This document shows positions 17,190-26,550 of a stretch of 64,000 nucleotides of DNA, piece by piece. The notes under the pieces are model-generated. The model had not been told where the DNA came from. It ran no database searches and saw only the letters and a program-made list of their open reading frames with translations. Numbering within the stretch: position 1 is the first letter of the stretch; each line of letters begins with the position of its first letter. The stretch is from CAUZIZ01 sp965218775. Its GTDB lineage: Bacteria > Acidobacteriota > UBA6911 > RPQK01 > JAJDTT01. The translations under genes were made by a program, and so were the position numbers. The DNA lies in assembly GCA_965218775.1 (NCBI GenBank), contig CBDCLS010000005.1, forward strand, positions 1,240,001 to 1,304,000, written 5' to 3'.

Positions 17190-18922
17190 TAAGCACCTAC
17201 GGTAGGATCAGTGGTAGGGCACACACGCAAGTCCTGGATCGTGAGGAGCAGTTTCTCCACGCCCTGATAGGTGTCCCTATTGAGAACGTAGGCCAGGTCA
17301 ACCTGCGATCCGTGGTTGATCCTGTCGGCTACCTGACCATTCTTCCACCAAATCGCATCCAATCCAGACCTGTCACCCTGGACCCGCAGTTTCAAATGCT
17401 TGTCCTTCAAAACCCTTGGACCAGCAACAACGTCCACCTTCTCTGATGCGAAGATGGGGACAGGGTTTCCCAGGCCGAAGGGCTCCAGCTGCTGAATCTC
17501 ACGAAGAAGCGATAGGGATAGGTCTTCGACTGGCAGCACCGAATCGATCTGAATCGAGGGCTTCAGCTCCTCAGGACTCAATTTAGAGGAGGCGTAGGTT
17601 CGCAGTCGTTGAGCGAGTTCGGATAATCGCTCCTCTTGGCTGGCCTCCTTGTCCAGGGAACAGCCCACTGCTTGGGCGTGGCCACCGTATCGAGTCAGGA
17701 GATCTCGACACTGGTCCAGGGCCTGGAGCAAGTGAAAGCCGGGAATGCTGCGTCCAGATCCCTGTGTATCAGATTCGCCGACCGAGAGCACCAGCACTGG
17801 ACGATAAAAGCGTTCGACCATCCTGGAGGCGACAATGCCGATCACGCCCCGGTGCCAGTCTTTTCCTTCAATCACAAGAAAGTCGTGCTGGAACGGCTCC
17901 GGAGTACTGGCTATGCGCTCTTCGATCTCGTCCAGGATCCGTTGCTCCTCGATCCGACGCTGCGAATTCTTCCGATTCATCTCGTCGACAATCGCGTGCG
18001 CGCGAACGGGATCGGCCACCGAGAACAGCTCTACCACCTCGGGTCCTCCACCCATACGGGTGACGGCATTGATGCGTGGCGCAATCTTGAAGCTCACATC
18101 GGTCAGGTCGACCTCACCGTTGATCCCAGCTCCCGAAAGGAGAGCCTGAAGACCGAGGTTGCGAGGTTGGGCCAGACCCTCTAGACCGAACTTGACCAGA
18201 ATCCGGTTTTCGCCCGTCAAGGGGACCATATCCGCTACGGTGCCGATCGCCGCTACCTTCAAGAAGTGTGGAGTGAGCTGAGATCGACCGGCACGATCGA
18301 AGAGGGCCTGGATCAATTTAAAGACGACACCGGCGGCGGCCAGGTTCTTGTCCGGATACCCACAGTCCTCTTGTTGTGGATTCAGGATCGCGTATGCATC
18401 CGGCAGGCTCTCATCCGGCAGGTGGTGATCCGTGACGATGAAGTCCAGGCCCAGCTCACGAGCACGGGCACACGGCTCGAAGGCACGAATGCCACTGTCC
18501 ACACTGATCGCTAACTGGGAACCTTCGGCCTGATAACGCTCCAACACTTCCTGGCGGATACCGTAGCCCTCCTCCAGACGCTTGGGGAGATAGAAGTCAA
18601 CCGAAGCACCCAACATTTCCAGGGCTCTCTTCAAACTAACTGTCGCGGTGATCCCGTCCACGTCGTAGTCCCCATAGATCAGGATCTTCTGGTTCTCCCG
18701 TATCGCGGTTTGAAGACGATCGACCACCCGTCCCATATCCTTCATGAGGAAGGGATCGTGCAAGTCGTCCAGGCTGGGGTTCAGGAAGTGGGAGGCCGAA
18801 TCGGGATCGAGAAAACCCCGATGGTGAAGAAGTTGCGCAACCAAGGGTGAGACGCTCAGTTCCTGCGTCAGTTGTTGGATTTGCTCCTCGACCCCGTTGC
18901 GAACCGTCCACTGGAACTTCAC
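17189..18922 (-). CDS. recJ: single-stranded-DNA-specific exonuclease RecJ
   Basis: The 577-residue DHH-family 5'-3' exonuclease acts in recombination and repair. It has YGDYDVDGITATVSL (motif I), ISVDSGIRAFE, FIVTDHHLPDE (the DHH motif), VAAIGTVADMVPL and a DHHA1 domain with RSIPGFHLLQAL and YGGHAQAVGCSL. Length fits the family. The TAG stop overlaps the end of a family C element. recJ next to an lptC-type gene suggests one ancestral transcription unit now separated by elements F and C. Confidence 0.95.
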   Translation of the reverse strand: MKFQWTVRNGVEEQIQQLTQELSVSPLVAQLLHHRGFLDPDSASHFLNPSLDDLHDPFLMKDMGRVVDRLQTAIRENQKILIYGDYDVDGITATVSLKRALEMLGASVDFYLPKRLEEGYGIRQEVLERYQAEGSQLAISVDSGIRAFEPCARARELGLDFIVTDHHLPDESLPDAYAILNPQQEDCGYPDKNLAAAGVVFKLIQALFDRAGRSQLTPHFLKVAAIGTVADMVPLTGENRILVKFGLEGLAQPRNLGLQALLSGAGINGEVDLTDVSFKIAPRINAVTRMGGGPEVVELFSVADPVRAHAIVDEMNRKNSQRRIEEQRILDEIEERIASTPEPFQHDFLVIEGKDWHRGVIGIVASRMVERFYRPVLVLSVGESDTQGSGRSIPGFHLLQALDQCRDLLTRYGGHAQAVGCSLDKEASQEERLSELAQRLRTYASSKLSPEELKPSIQIDSVLPVEDLSLSLLREIQQLEPFGLGNPVPIFASEKVDVVAGPRVLKDKHLKLRVQGDRSGLDAIWWKNGQVADRINHGSQVDLAYVLNRDTYQGVEKLLLTIQDLRVCPTTDPTVGA

Positions 18923-18970
18923 CGGTCGATCTTAGCAAGATTCTCTGACCTGAAACTTCAATTGGCGTAC

Positions 18971-19046
18971 GTAGCTTTGGCCTCTAGGCCGAAGTCTTGT
19001 GCTTCCGAGCCTTTGGATCGGACGGCGGCCTGGAGCCCACCGCTAC
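18971..19046. repeat. REPIN: two inverted REP sequences
   Basis: Arms GTAGCTTTGGCCTCTAGGCC (left) and GGCGGCCTGGAGCCCACCGC (right) are inverted versions of one REP sequence about 26 bp long. They lie between recJ and the divergent SGNH hydrolase gene. The same structure occurs at 54932-55007 and 59448-59525, single arms at 22048-22073 and 63631-63657. Confidence 0.85.
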
Positions 19047-20062
19047 GCCGGACCCGAAGTTTCCTTGTGAATGATCCGGCAGCGCGAGCGCCCAGCTTTC
19101 GGAAGTCCGCCCCGATGATACAATCGCCCCATCAATGAGACCTCGTCTGCTCCTCCTGCTCCTTCTCCTGATTCTCGCCTCGATCACCCTTACGATTAGC
19201 GAGTTCTGGCTGCGCTCCAGCTATCTGGGAGATGCAACGGAAAGTCGTGACCACGCTGAGGAGACCTCATACCTGCCGGCCAGATTGAAGGCGAGCTACC
19301 AGGGTACGATGTGGGGTGTCCCCTTCAAGACAAACCGACATGGCTTCCGCGACGAAGAGGACTTCGGCTACCAACCAGACACCCAGGAGGTCCGGATCCT
19401 ATCCCTCGGAGATTCCATCGGGTTCGGTCTCGGCATCCCGGCCGCAGAGCACTACGGTAAGGTCCTGGAGCGGGGGCTGAGCAGCGGGGACGAGAAGGTT
19501 CGGTTTCGGGTCATTAATGCCGCTGGCCAGGGCTTCAGTCCCTCCGGTTACGGCGTCTACCTGCGCCGTGAAGGCCTCCGTTTCGAGCCCAGTTTGGTGA
19601 TTGCGGAGATCGAACTCTGCAACGATGTGAGCGACGAGGCCCTCCTCTACTGGGATTCCTCGGAGGAGCAGCCCAACCTGCCCAGAGCTGTTCGAGGTGG
19701 GCGCTACGTCATCGGCTGGGACGGGAACCTACTGGGAACCTGTGCGCTGGGACCTTATGCATTTGAGAAGACCTACACCTATACGGTTCTACTGCGCCGG
19801 GTCCTGAATCTTCTCTACCGAATCGATCCCACCGAGCCCTTCCACAGTACCCCCGGTGTCACCTACTACATACTTGGCTTCGAGAGGTATCTACTCGACC
19901 AGGAACGGATTGAAGCAGGATGGGACCGCCTTTTCAGGGCGATTCAAGGCATGCAGGAGGTCCTGGCAGAACGGGATATCCCCTTCTTGCTCCTGGTCCT
20001 CCCTTCGCGGTTCGTCTTCGAGGAACATGCACCCCAGCATTCCAACTTCGCTCGTGGACTAG

Positions 20063-21751
20063 CCCGGATTTCTCAAAGACAAGAAAAAGCAGTCAGCTCT
20101 ATGTGATATAAAGTCTTTGTTATCAGATACTTAATAATCACAAGGAGCTGACTACTATGACCACAGAGTGTATCGCTTCCAAGCTGGAGTTTCAAGAGCT
20201 AGAAGGGCGCCGAGTCGAGGCAGAATTCAATGGGGGGCAGATCACCTCAGACTCCGGGGGGTTGCTGTTACGGGAGGTGGAGAGCCGCTATGGGTTCATT
20301 AGCGGCTTGGCCGCCTGCTTTGGGGACCGGCGCGATCCTCGCTTCACCGAGTTCAGTGTGGAGGAACTGGTGGGGCAGCGGATTTACGGACTGGCCCTAG
20401 GCTATGAGGATGTCAACGATCATGAGGAGCTCCGGGCAGATCCGCTGATGGCGGTGTTGGTCGGCAAGGAAGATCCCTTGGGGAGGGATCGGCGAGCGGA
20501 AGCGGATCGAGGCAAGGCGTGTGCGGGCAAGAGCACCCTCAATCGTTTGGAGTTGTCCTCGGTGACGCAGGATAAATATCGCAAGACGCCGGTGGATGAA
20601 GCCGCGGTCGAAGCGTTTTTGGTGGAGCAGTTCATTCGGGTGCGAGGCGGGAAACCGAAGGAGTTGGTCTTGGACCTGGATGCGACGGATGATCCGCTGC
20701 ACGGAGAACAGGAGGGTCGTTTCTACCATGGCTACTACCGGTGTTACTGCTACCTGCCGCTGTATGTGTTTTGCGAGGGGTATGTGCTGGGGGCCAAGCT
20801 GCGGGTGTCGAACCTGGATGGCTCCGAAGGAGCGGTCCAGGAGATGGAGCGGATGGTGGGACAACTGCGGGCGAAGTGGCCGAAGGTCCGCATTACTCTG
20901 CGGGCGGACAGCAGCTTTGCCCGCGAGGCGTTGATGAAATGGTGTGAGGAGCATCGAGTGGATTACGTCTTCGGTCTGGCCCGCAATCAGCGCTTAGAGG
21001 GGGCCCTGGAGTCCGAGTTGGAACAGGCCCAGGCACTGCAACAAGCCAACGGCAGCAGCGCCCGAGTCTACAAGGACTTTCGTTACCAGACGCGCAAAAG
21101 CTGGAGTCAAGAGCGGCGAGTGGTGGGCAAGGCCGAGTACACGGGTAAGGGATCCAATCCCCGCTTTGTCGTCACCTCGCTGGGAGCGAAGCGGTGGCCC
21201 GCCCAAAAGCTGTACGAGGAGCTGTACTGCGCGCGAGGGGAAGCGGAGAATCGGATTAAGGAGCAGCAGCTAGAGCTGTTTGCCGATCGGACCTCGACGC
21301 ACCGCATGAAGAGCAATCAGCTGCGCCTGTGGTTTTCCTCGGTGGCTTACAATCTGCTGCACACGCTCAGGTGTGTCGCTTTGAAGGGGACCCAGTGGGC
21401 GAAGGCGCAATGCCAGACGATTCGCCTCAAACTGTTGAAGATAGGAGGCCAGATTCGGGTCAGTGTCCGACGGGTGAGCTTGTCGCTGAGCGAGGGTTAT
21501 CCTTACCAAACACTCTACGCCCAAACCTTGGCCCAGCTTCAACAGCTCGGCTGAGCGGAGGCAAACCGGAAATCCCAACCATCTGCAACTGAGGCGGCTG
21601 AGGTGTGTCTGAAAAACCGGTTTTCCGCCTTCAACATAGGTGTCACCAAGCTCTCGCACTCTACAGTGCCCTCAACTGAGACTTCGGCTCAAACCAGAGT
21701 CGAAAAATCGACTAAAATCAGCCTTTCTGCTTTCACTATGAGAAATCCGGG
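20063..21751 (+). mobile_element. IS1380-family insertion sequence, copy 2
   Basis: A 1689-bp element, ends as in copy 1, flanked by CTAG at 20059-20062 and 21752-21755. It is inserted in the SGNH hydrolase gene in the same direction as the gene. Its transposase looks identical to that of copy 4. Confidence 0.95.
20157..21554 (+). CDS. IS1380-family transposase (copy 2)
   Basis: The 465-residue protein is intact, with the same motifs as copy 1 and scattered differences (for example FQELEG for FQGLEG, SDSGGL for SDAGGL, NDHEELRADP for NDHEELRTDP). It represents the second type of IS1380 in this genome. Confidence 0.95.
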   Translation: MTTECIASKLEFQELEGRRVEAEFNGGQITSDSGGLLLREVESRYGFISGLAACFGDRRDPRFTEFSVEELVGQRIYGLALGYEDVNDHEELRADPLMAVLVGKEDPLGRDRRAEADRGKACAGKSTLNRLELSSVTQDKYRKTPVDEAAVEAFLVEQFIRVRGGKPKELVLDLDATDDPLHGEQEGRFYHGYYRCYCYLPLYVFCEGYVLGAKLRVSNLDGSEGAVQEMERMVGQLRAKWPKVRITLRADSSFAREALMKWCEEHRVDYVFGLARNQRLEGALESELEQAQALQQANGSSARVYKDFRYQTRKSWSQERRVVGKAEYTGKGSNPRFVVTSLGAKRWPAQKLYEELYCARGEAENRIKEQQLELFADRTSTHRMKSNQLRLWFSSVAYNLLHTLRCVALKGTQWAKAQCQTIRLKLLKIGGQIRVSVRRVSLSLSEGYPYQTLYAQTLAQLQQLG

Positions 21752-21991
21752 CTAGTCCAGCGAGTACTTGAATGGGCAAAGTCCCGAGAGATTCCCCACC
21801 TGGACTGTAGCGATGTTCTTGGCCAGGGGGGAGGGAGCAGCCTCTACTTCGACTTTGCTCATCTCACCGCAGAGGGCAATCGGGTCCTGGGTCAGGCTCT
21901 TTACGCAGAGGTTGCGCGTCGATTTCCTCAACTAGGGAATTCGAGTCGGGGATTGCGGAAAGATTCAGATTCCCAGAAGGCAGGCAAGTGA

Positions 21992-22456
21992 GGGGGTTGC
22001 CACCCCATTGGTGCTGCCCCATTCGAGAGCGAAACTTCGGGTCCGGCGTAGCGGCGGGCTCCAGGCCGCCGTCCGAGCCAAAGATTCAGAAGAATAAGAC
22101 TTCGGGGGAGGCCCGGAAGACGTCAGTGGCGAACAAAGGGCAAATGAGTCTTCCCTTCGACATTCGCCTGTTCGATATTTTGCGGTTTGTCATTCGGCGG
22201 TTACCTTCTCCAGAGCAGGGAAAAAGGCTAAATCGCAAACCGTAGAACACTGAACATGCGAACGCCGAACCGTCTTCCCTAGCCTTCAAAATTCGCCAGT
22301 TCGATATTCTGCGGTTCAGCATTCATCGGTTGCCTTTCTCCAGAGCAAGGAAAAAGGTTAAATCACAAACCGCAGAACACCGAACATGCGAACGCCAAAG
22401 TATCCTACCGTCTCCTGACTGGCGGCTCATTGTTGACAACCAAGCCAAGTTTCAGC
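21992..22456. repeat. intergenic repeats: one REP arm and two family D hairpins
   Basis: A REP arm GTAGCGGCGGGCTCCAGGCC sits at 22048-22073. Two family D hairpins follow at 22156-22269 and 22285-22399 with spacer CCGTCTTCCCTAGCC, the same arrangement as at 6090-8027. No gene is seen in this stretch. Confidence 0.75.
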
Positions 22457-23368
22457 CTAGTCGCGGCTAAGGCGTTCTATCTCATCGGCGGGGCGAATTG
22501 CTGAGTTCATCGCCCAGGCGGGATAGTAGTCGTAGACCTGGGCGCCGGGGTGAGGTACCCCCAAGGGCTGAGGGGGCAATCTAAAGGGGGCCGGCATGCT
22601 GTCCAAATCCGTGAGAACCAGCCGGAGCCCCAGTGAACGCATGGTTCGGACGGAGGGGACATTCCAGGGGGCGGACACAGCCAGGATCAGGCCACCCTGT
22701 CTTAGAATCCATTCCCCAGCTGCGCTGACAACGGCGCGGCCCAATCCCTGGCTCTTGGCCATGGGAGCCACATCGACTCCGATCTCGAAGACCAAGTCTC
22801 CGAGTGATCGTGTGGTCGCCAAAGCCGTCAAACGATTCTCTTCGAAGATGGCGTGAGCCACGGCTGCCTGCTGGAGGGGACAATGCCAGAAGACGGACAA
22901 GTCCACCGTTGCCGCCAGGTCCTCCCTCGCGAGCTGGACCGGGCGAGTGTCACCGGCTGGGATGAAGGAGTCGCCATCAGCCGCCAGGTACCAGCTGGGA
23001 CCGAAAACGCCCATACCTCGTGGAAGAGTGACCCGGGCGAGCTCATAGGCTCCGAATACGGAGAAGAGCTCATCAGGCGACAGGGTACTGACAGCACTTT
23101 GCACCCGCTCTAACCATCCTTCGCGCACCGTGACCATGGCCTGCCCCTGGACCCGGACCGCCCACACAGGCCTGGATCCCTCAGATCGGGGCTTAGTCGC
23201 CAAAACCGCTGCTGAGGGGCCGCCCAGCCGATCAATGGAGACACCCAGCTCTCTCTCAAGCCAGGGTTGAATCTTCTTCAAGAGACGATGATTCTTCACG
23301 GGAACCTCCGTTGGATCTGCGGTGCTGGAGTAGTTTCCAGCGATCCGCCTTGGTACTCTAATGTCCAT
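22457..23368 (-). CDS. GNAT-type N-acetyltransferase domain protein
   Basis: The 303-residue protein has a C-terminal GNAT fold: IGVDVAPMAKSQGLGRAVVS is the acetyl-CoA binding motif A, followed by WNVPSVRTMRSLGLR, which corresponds to the N-x-x-S/A-x-x-x-x-x-x-x-G-F motif. The N-terminal half is not recognised. ATG at 23368 is chosen because an upstream extension would run into the divergent sugar dehydrogenase gene. Substrate unknown. Confidence 0.75.
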   Translation of the reverse strand: MDIRVPRRIAGNYSSTADPTEVPVKNHRLLKKIQPWLERELGVSIDRLGGPSAAVLATKPRSEGSRPVWAVRVQGQAMVTVREGWLERVQSAVSTLSPDELFSVFGAYELARVTLPRGMGVFGPSWYLAADGDSFIPAGDTRPVQLAREDLAATVDLSVFWHCPLQQAAVAHAIFEENRLTALATTRSLGDLVFEIGVDVAPMAKSQGLGRAVVSAAGEWILRQGGLILAVSAPWNVPSVRTMRSLGLRLVLTDLDSMPAPFRLPPQPLGVPHPGAQVYDYYPAWAMNSAIRPADEIERLSRD

Positions 23369-23430
23369 TCCATCAGCTTGTAAACAGTTGATTCGTTTGG
23401 GAATGTCTTCGAATTGGGAAGGAATCAAAA

Positions 23431-24618
23431 ATGAAATTGCCTTCAGACCGCTTTGCTTTGAGGGCCTTTTGGGGAAGTCAGTTGCTGGTTCTTGTGATCT
23501 TGCTGGGCAGCCTCTCTCTCTTGGCCCAAGGCCCAATCCTGGGTGAGCAGCCTCAGATCGTCGAGGACGTCTACCTGCCCAAGGTGGAAGGGGTTGAGGT
23601 CGAGACCTGGGTGGACAACCTGCGCATCCCCTGGGCTCTGCTGTTTCTGCCCAACGGTGATGCCCTGGTGAGCGAGCGTCCAGGCCGGATTCTGCGGATC
23701 CCCGAGGGCCAGTCCGAACCCGTTACCTATCTCGAGATCAACGCTCACCATGACGGAGACAGCGGCTTGATGGGGATGGCGCTGCATCCCGACTTCGAAA
23801 ACCACCCGTATGTCTACATTATGTACAGCTACAACGAAAACGGTCGTCAGCAGTCACGAGTACACCGCCTGAAGCATCTAGGCACGCACGCGACTCTCGA
23901 CCGGGTCGTTCTAGACGGCCTTTCGGCCCTTCGCTATCATATCGGTGGTCGTATCGCCTTCGGTCCGGATGGCATGCTCTACATCGGGACCGGGGATGTG
24001 GGACGTCCCCCCGTTGCCCAGGATCTCCAATCACTGGACGCGAAAATTCTCCGACTCCGACCAGATGGGCAGATTCCCGAAGACAACCCTTTCCCCAACT
24101 CTCCTGTCTTCTCTTATGGACACCGTGTGGTTCAGGGGCTTGCCTGGGATCCGGAGACTGGTTCACTGTTCAACTCCGAGCACGGGCCCTCAGGAGCTGA
24201 GGTGGAGGGCAAAGCGAGGCACCGGGATGAGATCAACCGTGTTGTAGCCGGAAGGAACTACGGATGGCCCAAGGTCGTTGGGGCTCCCGGTCTTGACGAG
24301 TTCGAGGATCCGATCGTCATGTGGAAGAACAAATCGGTTCCGCCTGGTGGCATGACCTTCCACAAGGGAGATCTCTTCGTCGCGACCCTGGCCAGCCAGG
24401 CCCTGGTTCGCATCCGCTTTGGCAGGGACTACGAGGTTCGGCGGATTGAGCGTTGGTTCGCTCTCACACCCAGGGCAGGAATCTACGGTCGACTCCGAGA
24501 TGTCACGGTGGGTCCGGACGGACACCTTTATGTCTGTACCAGCAACACTGACGGGCGTGCCGACCTACGGCCCAACGACGATAAGATCTTGAGAATCAAG
24601 TTCGACTCATCAGAGTGA
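23431..24618 (+). CDS. PQQ-dependent sugar dehydrogenase (GSDH family), secreted
   Basis: The 395-residue protein has an N-terminal signal sequence (about 10-33; LLVLVILLGSLSLLAQG) and a six-bladed propeller with family motifs VDNLRIPWALLFLPNGDALV, YHIGGRIAFGPDGMLYIGTGD, YGHRVVQGLAWDPETG, SEHGPSG, DEINRVVAGRNYGWP and VGPDGHLYVCTSNTDG. Enzymes of this group oxidise aldose sugars in the periplasm with PQQ; no pqq genes are in the window. A GGAAGG site precedes the ATG. The gene is divergent from the GNAT gene with 62 bases between starts. Confidence 0.9.
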   Translation: MKLPSDRFALRAFWGSQLLVLVILLGSLSLLAQGPILGEQPQIVEDVYLPKVEGVEVETWVDNLRIPWALLFLPNGDALVSERPGRILRIPEGQSEPVTYLEINAHHDGDSGLMGMALHPDFENHPYVYIMYSYNENGRQQSRVHRLKHLGTHATLDRVVLDGLSALRYHIGGRIAFGPDGMLYIGTGDVGRPPVAQDLQSLDAKILRLRPDGQIPEDNPFPNSPVFSYGHRVVQGLAWDPETGSLFNSEHGPSGAEVEGKARHRDEINRVVAGRNYGWPKVVGAPGLDEFEDPIVMWKNKSVPPGGMTFHKGDLFVATLASQALVRIRFGRDYEVRRIERWFALTPRAGIYGRLRDVTVGPDGHLYVCTSNTDGRADLRPNDDKILRIKFDSSE

Positions 24619-24673
24619 ATCTGGAGCAACCGGGAGATCGTAGACTGGCGACGAAAACTCCGGGCTGGGGGCG

Positions 24674-25429
24674 TTACTTCGCTGCCCCGGATTCCAGATC
24701 CCTGGCCGCCTGGCTGAGAGCACTCAATTCTCCGGTCTCGAGATCTACCGACCAGACCAGGTGGAGTTGCGGTCCACCGGAGGAGTCCGAGGCGAGAAGA
24801 TCAATCCAGAACACGGGGGCACTGTTCTTCACCGTTCTCCACTCCACAAACTTGTACTGGGGATGCTTGCCCTCTTTCAACTCACGTACGACCGGCGATT
24901 CCTTGGAAAGGAGGTCATAGGCCGAGATGCTGTCCTTGGTCTTCTCCAGAATGACCTCCGGCTTCTTGTCTCCCAGCGAGGAGGCCTCTCCTCCTTGTCC
25001 ATCGGCGTAGAGGACTTCCGAACTTTGATCTCCTGTAGGCACCATCACCGGTGGCGTATGAACCACAACCTCCTTTTCGATGACTCTTGGGGGTGGCGGA
25101 GGCAGCCGGAAGATCTCAGAGCTGGAGGCGCTGGCCGTCCATTCAGCGTACTGCTCGTGGACATGGGTGATCACGCTCTGCCTGACCGAGGAAAGACTCA
25201 ACAAGAGGATGGCCGCAAAGAGGACCGTGAAGGTCAGGAGTGTGTAGCAGCTCCTCACCAGGAAAGATGCGCCCTCGGCCTCACTGCGAGAATCTCCGGG
25301 GCTGCTGATCCCACGAACAACCTGAGCTTGCGCCTTCAGGTCGGTAGCCGAAGTCACCGGCTGCTGTGACTCAACATTCTCGCTACTAGCCTGGCTATTC
25401 TTCTTTGCTGATTCGTCCATCTCCCCCAT
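24674..25429 (-). CDS. membrane-anchored protein of unknown function
   Basis: The 251-residue protein has a polar N-terminus, one membrane segment at about 58-82 (VRSCYTLLTFTVLFAAILLL) and a proline-rich stretch RLPPPPPRVIEKEV. A globular C-terminal domain of about 100 residues follows (YKFVEWRTVKNSAPVFWIDL, LHLVWSVDLETGEL). I do not recognise the domain. It overlaps the end of prfB by 35 bases and ends the nfeD-prfB operon. Confidence 0.7.
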   Translation of the reverse strand: MGEMDESAKKNSQASSENVESQQPVTSATDLKAQAQVVRGISSPGDSRSEAEGASFLVRSCYTLLTFTVLFAAILLLSLSSVRQSVITHVHEQYAEWTASASSSEIFRLPPPPPRVIEKEVVVHTPPVMVPTGDQSSEVLYADGQGGEASSLGDKKPEVILEKTKDSISAYDLLSKESPVVRELKEGKHPQYKFVEWRTVKNSAPVFWIDLLASDSSGGPQLHLVWSVDLETGELSALSQAARDLESGAAK

Positions 25430-26547
25430 CCATCGCCAGCCTTTCCAGCCTGCCCTTCTTTTGACTTCTCTGCTTCAAAAACGTCTCAATGAAGGCATCG
25501 ATCTCACCGTTCAATACCGAGTCTACATCACCTGCCTCCTGCTTGGTTCGATGGTCCTTTACCAATTGATAGGGTTGTAGGGTATAAGAACGAATCTGGC
25601 TGCCCCATCCAATTTCGGGCTTGGCATCTTCCTGCGCGTCGAGCTCTTTCCGCTTCTTCTCCATCTCGAACTCATAGAGCTTCGACCTCAGGATCTTCAG
25701 CGCGGTGGCTTTGTTACGATGTTGCGAGCGCTCGTTCTGGCACTGCACCACAATCCCGGTTGGCAGGTGCGTAATCCGTACCGCGGAATCGGTCACGTTC
25801 ACGTGCTGTCCTCCGGCGCCCGAAGCTCGGTAGGTATCGATCTTCAGATCCTTTTCTTCGATCACGACGTTGACATCATCCTCCAGCTCGGGCGTCACAA
25901 AGACAGAGGCGAAAGAGGTGTGCCGTCTGGCCGCAGAATCGAACGGCGAGATCCGGACCAGCCGATGGACACCGATTTCGGCTGAAAGATACCCATATCC
26001 AAACTCACCCTCGACCAGGAATGTCACCGATTTCACACCGGCTTCGTCGCCTTCCTGAAAATCTGTGATTTCAGTCTTGTAATCATGTTTCTCCGCCCAT
26101 CTCAGATACATGCGGAGAAGCATCTCTGCCCAATCCTGGCTTTCGGTCCCACCGGCTCCGGGATGAATCGTCACGATCGCACTGTTGGCGTCGTGTACAC
26201 CGGCTAGAAGTGTGCTGATTTCAGTCTTGGCGACGCGAGTCTCGAGCGTCGAAATCTCCTCTGACAGGTCGTCCAGGACCTCTTCTCCCTCTTCGTGAAG
26301 CTGTATCAGAGCTTCCACATCCTGGAGAGCGCTTCTGCACTCTTCGGCCAGAGTCAGAGTGTTCTGCAAGCGGCTTCTGCGGCGGAGAACTTGCCGGGAT
26401 TCCTCAGACTTGCCCCAGAAATCGGGATCCGAGAGGAGCTTTTCGATTTGTTCCAGCTCGGTCGTCTTGGCATCGACGTCAAAGATACCCCCAGAGATGC
26501 CCTATCTTCTCCTTCAGTTCCTTGTAGCGTTCCTGGAAGTCTTCCAC
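25395..26547 (-). CDS. prfB: peptide chain release factor 2, with programmed +1 frameshift
   Basis: RF2 ends translation at UGA and UAA. It is encoded in two frames. A short first frame starts with GTG at 26547 after a GGAGGAG site, reads VEDFQERYKELKEKIGHLWG and then YL to an in-frame TGA at 26479-26481. The second frame begins with the D of GACGTCGATGCC. The shift site GGGGGTATCTTTGAC is the classic autoregulatory RF2 site. The main body has the RF2 codon-recognition tripeptide SPF (VRISPFDSAARRHTSF) and GGQ (RASGAGGQHVNVTDSAV). The product is about 383 residues. Confidence 0.96.
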
Positions 26548-26550
26548 GAC

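Larger units (their letters stand above)
19135..21991 (+). pseudogene. SGNH/GDSL hydrolase-like secreted protein, split by IS1380 copy 2
   Basis: Coding parts are 19135-20062 and 21756-21991; the IS and one CTAG lie between. Joining them gives one uninterrupted 387-residue frame. The N-terminus is a leucine-rich signal anchor (RPRLLLLLLLLILASITL). The catalytic serine is in SLGDSIGFGLG (Ser94) and the Asp-x-x-His pair is in YFDFAHLTAEG (about 342 and 345), on the far side of the IS. As it stands, translation ends in IS sequence (ARISQRQEKAVSSM), without the Asp and His, so it should be inactive. The substrate is unknown; such proteins often deacylate or acylate polysaccharides. Confidence 0.9.

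Noticed and set aside
6166..21751. Composite transposon formed by IS1380 copies 1 and 2 around the recJ-PTS block
   Set aside because: Each copy has its own CTAG duplication and the block between is core chromosome; copies 1 and 2 are also of different types.
22457..23536. Longer GNAT frame starting at 23536
   Set aside because: It would overlap the divergent sugar dehydrogenase gene by over 100 bases; ATG 23368 avoids this.
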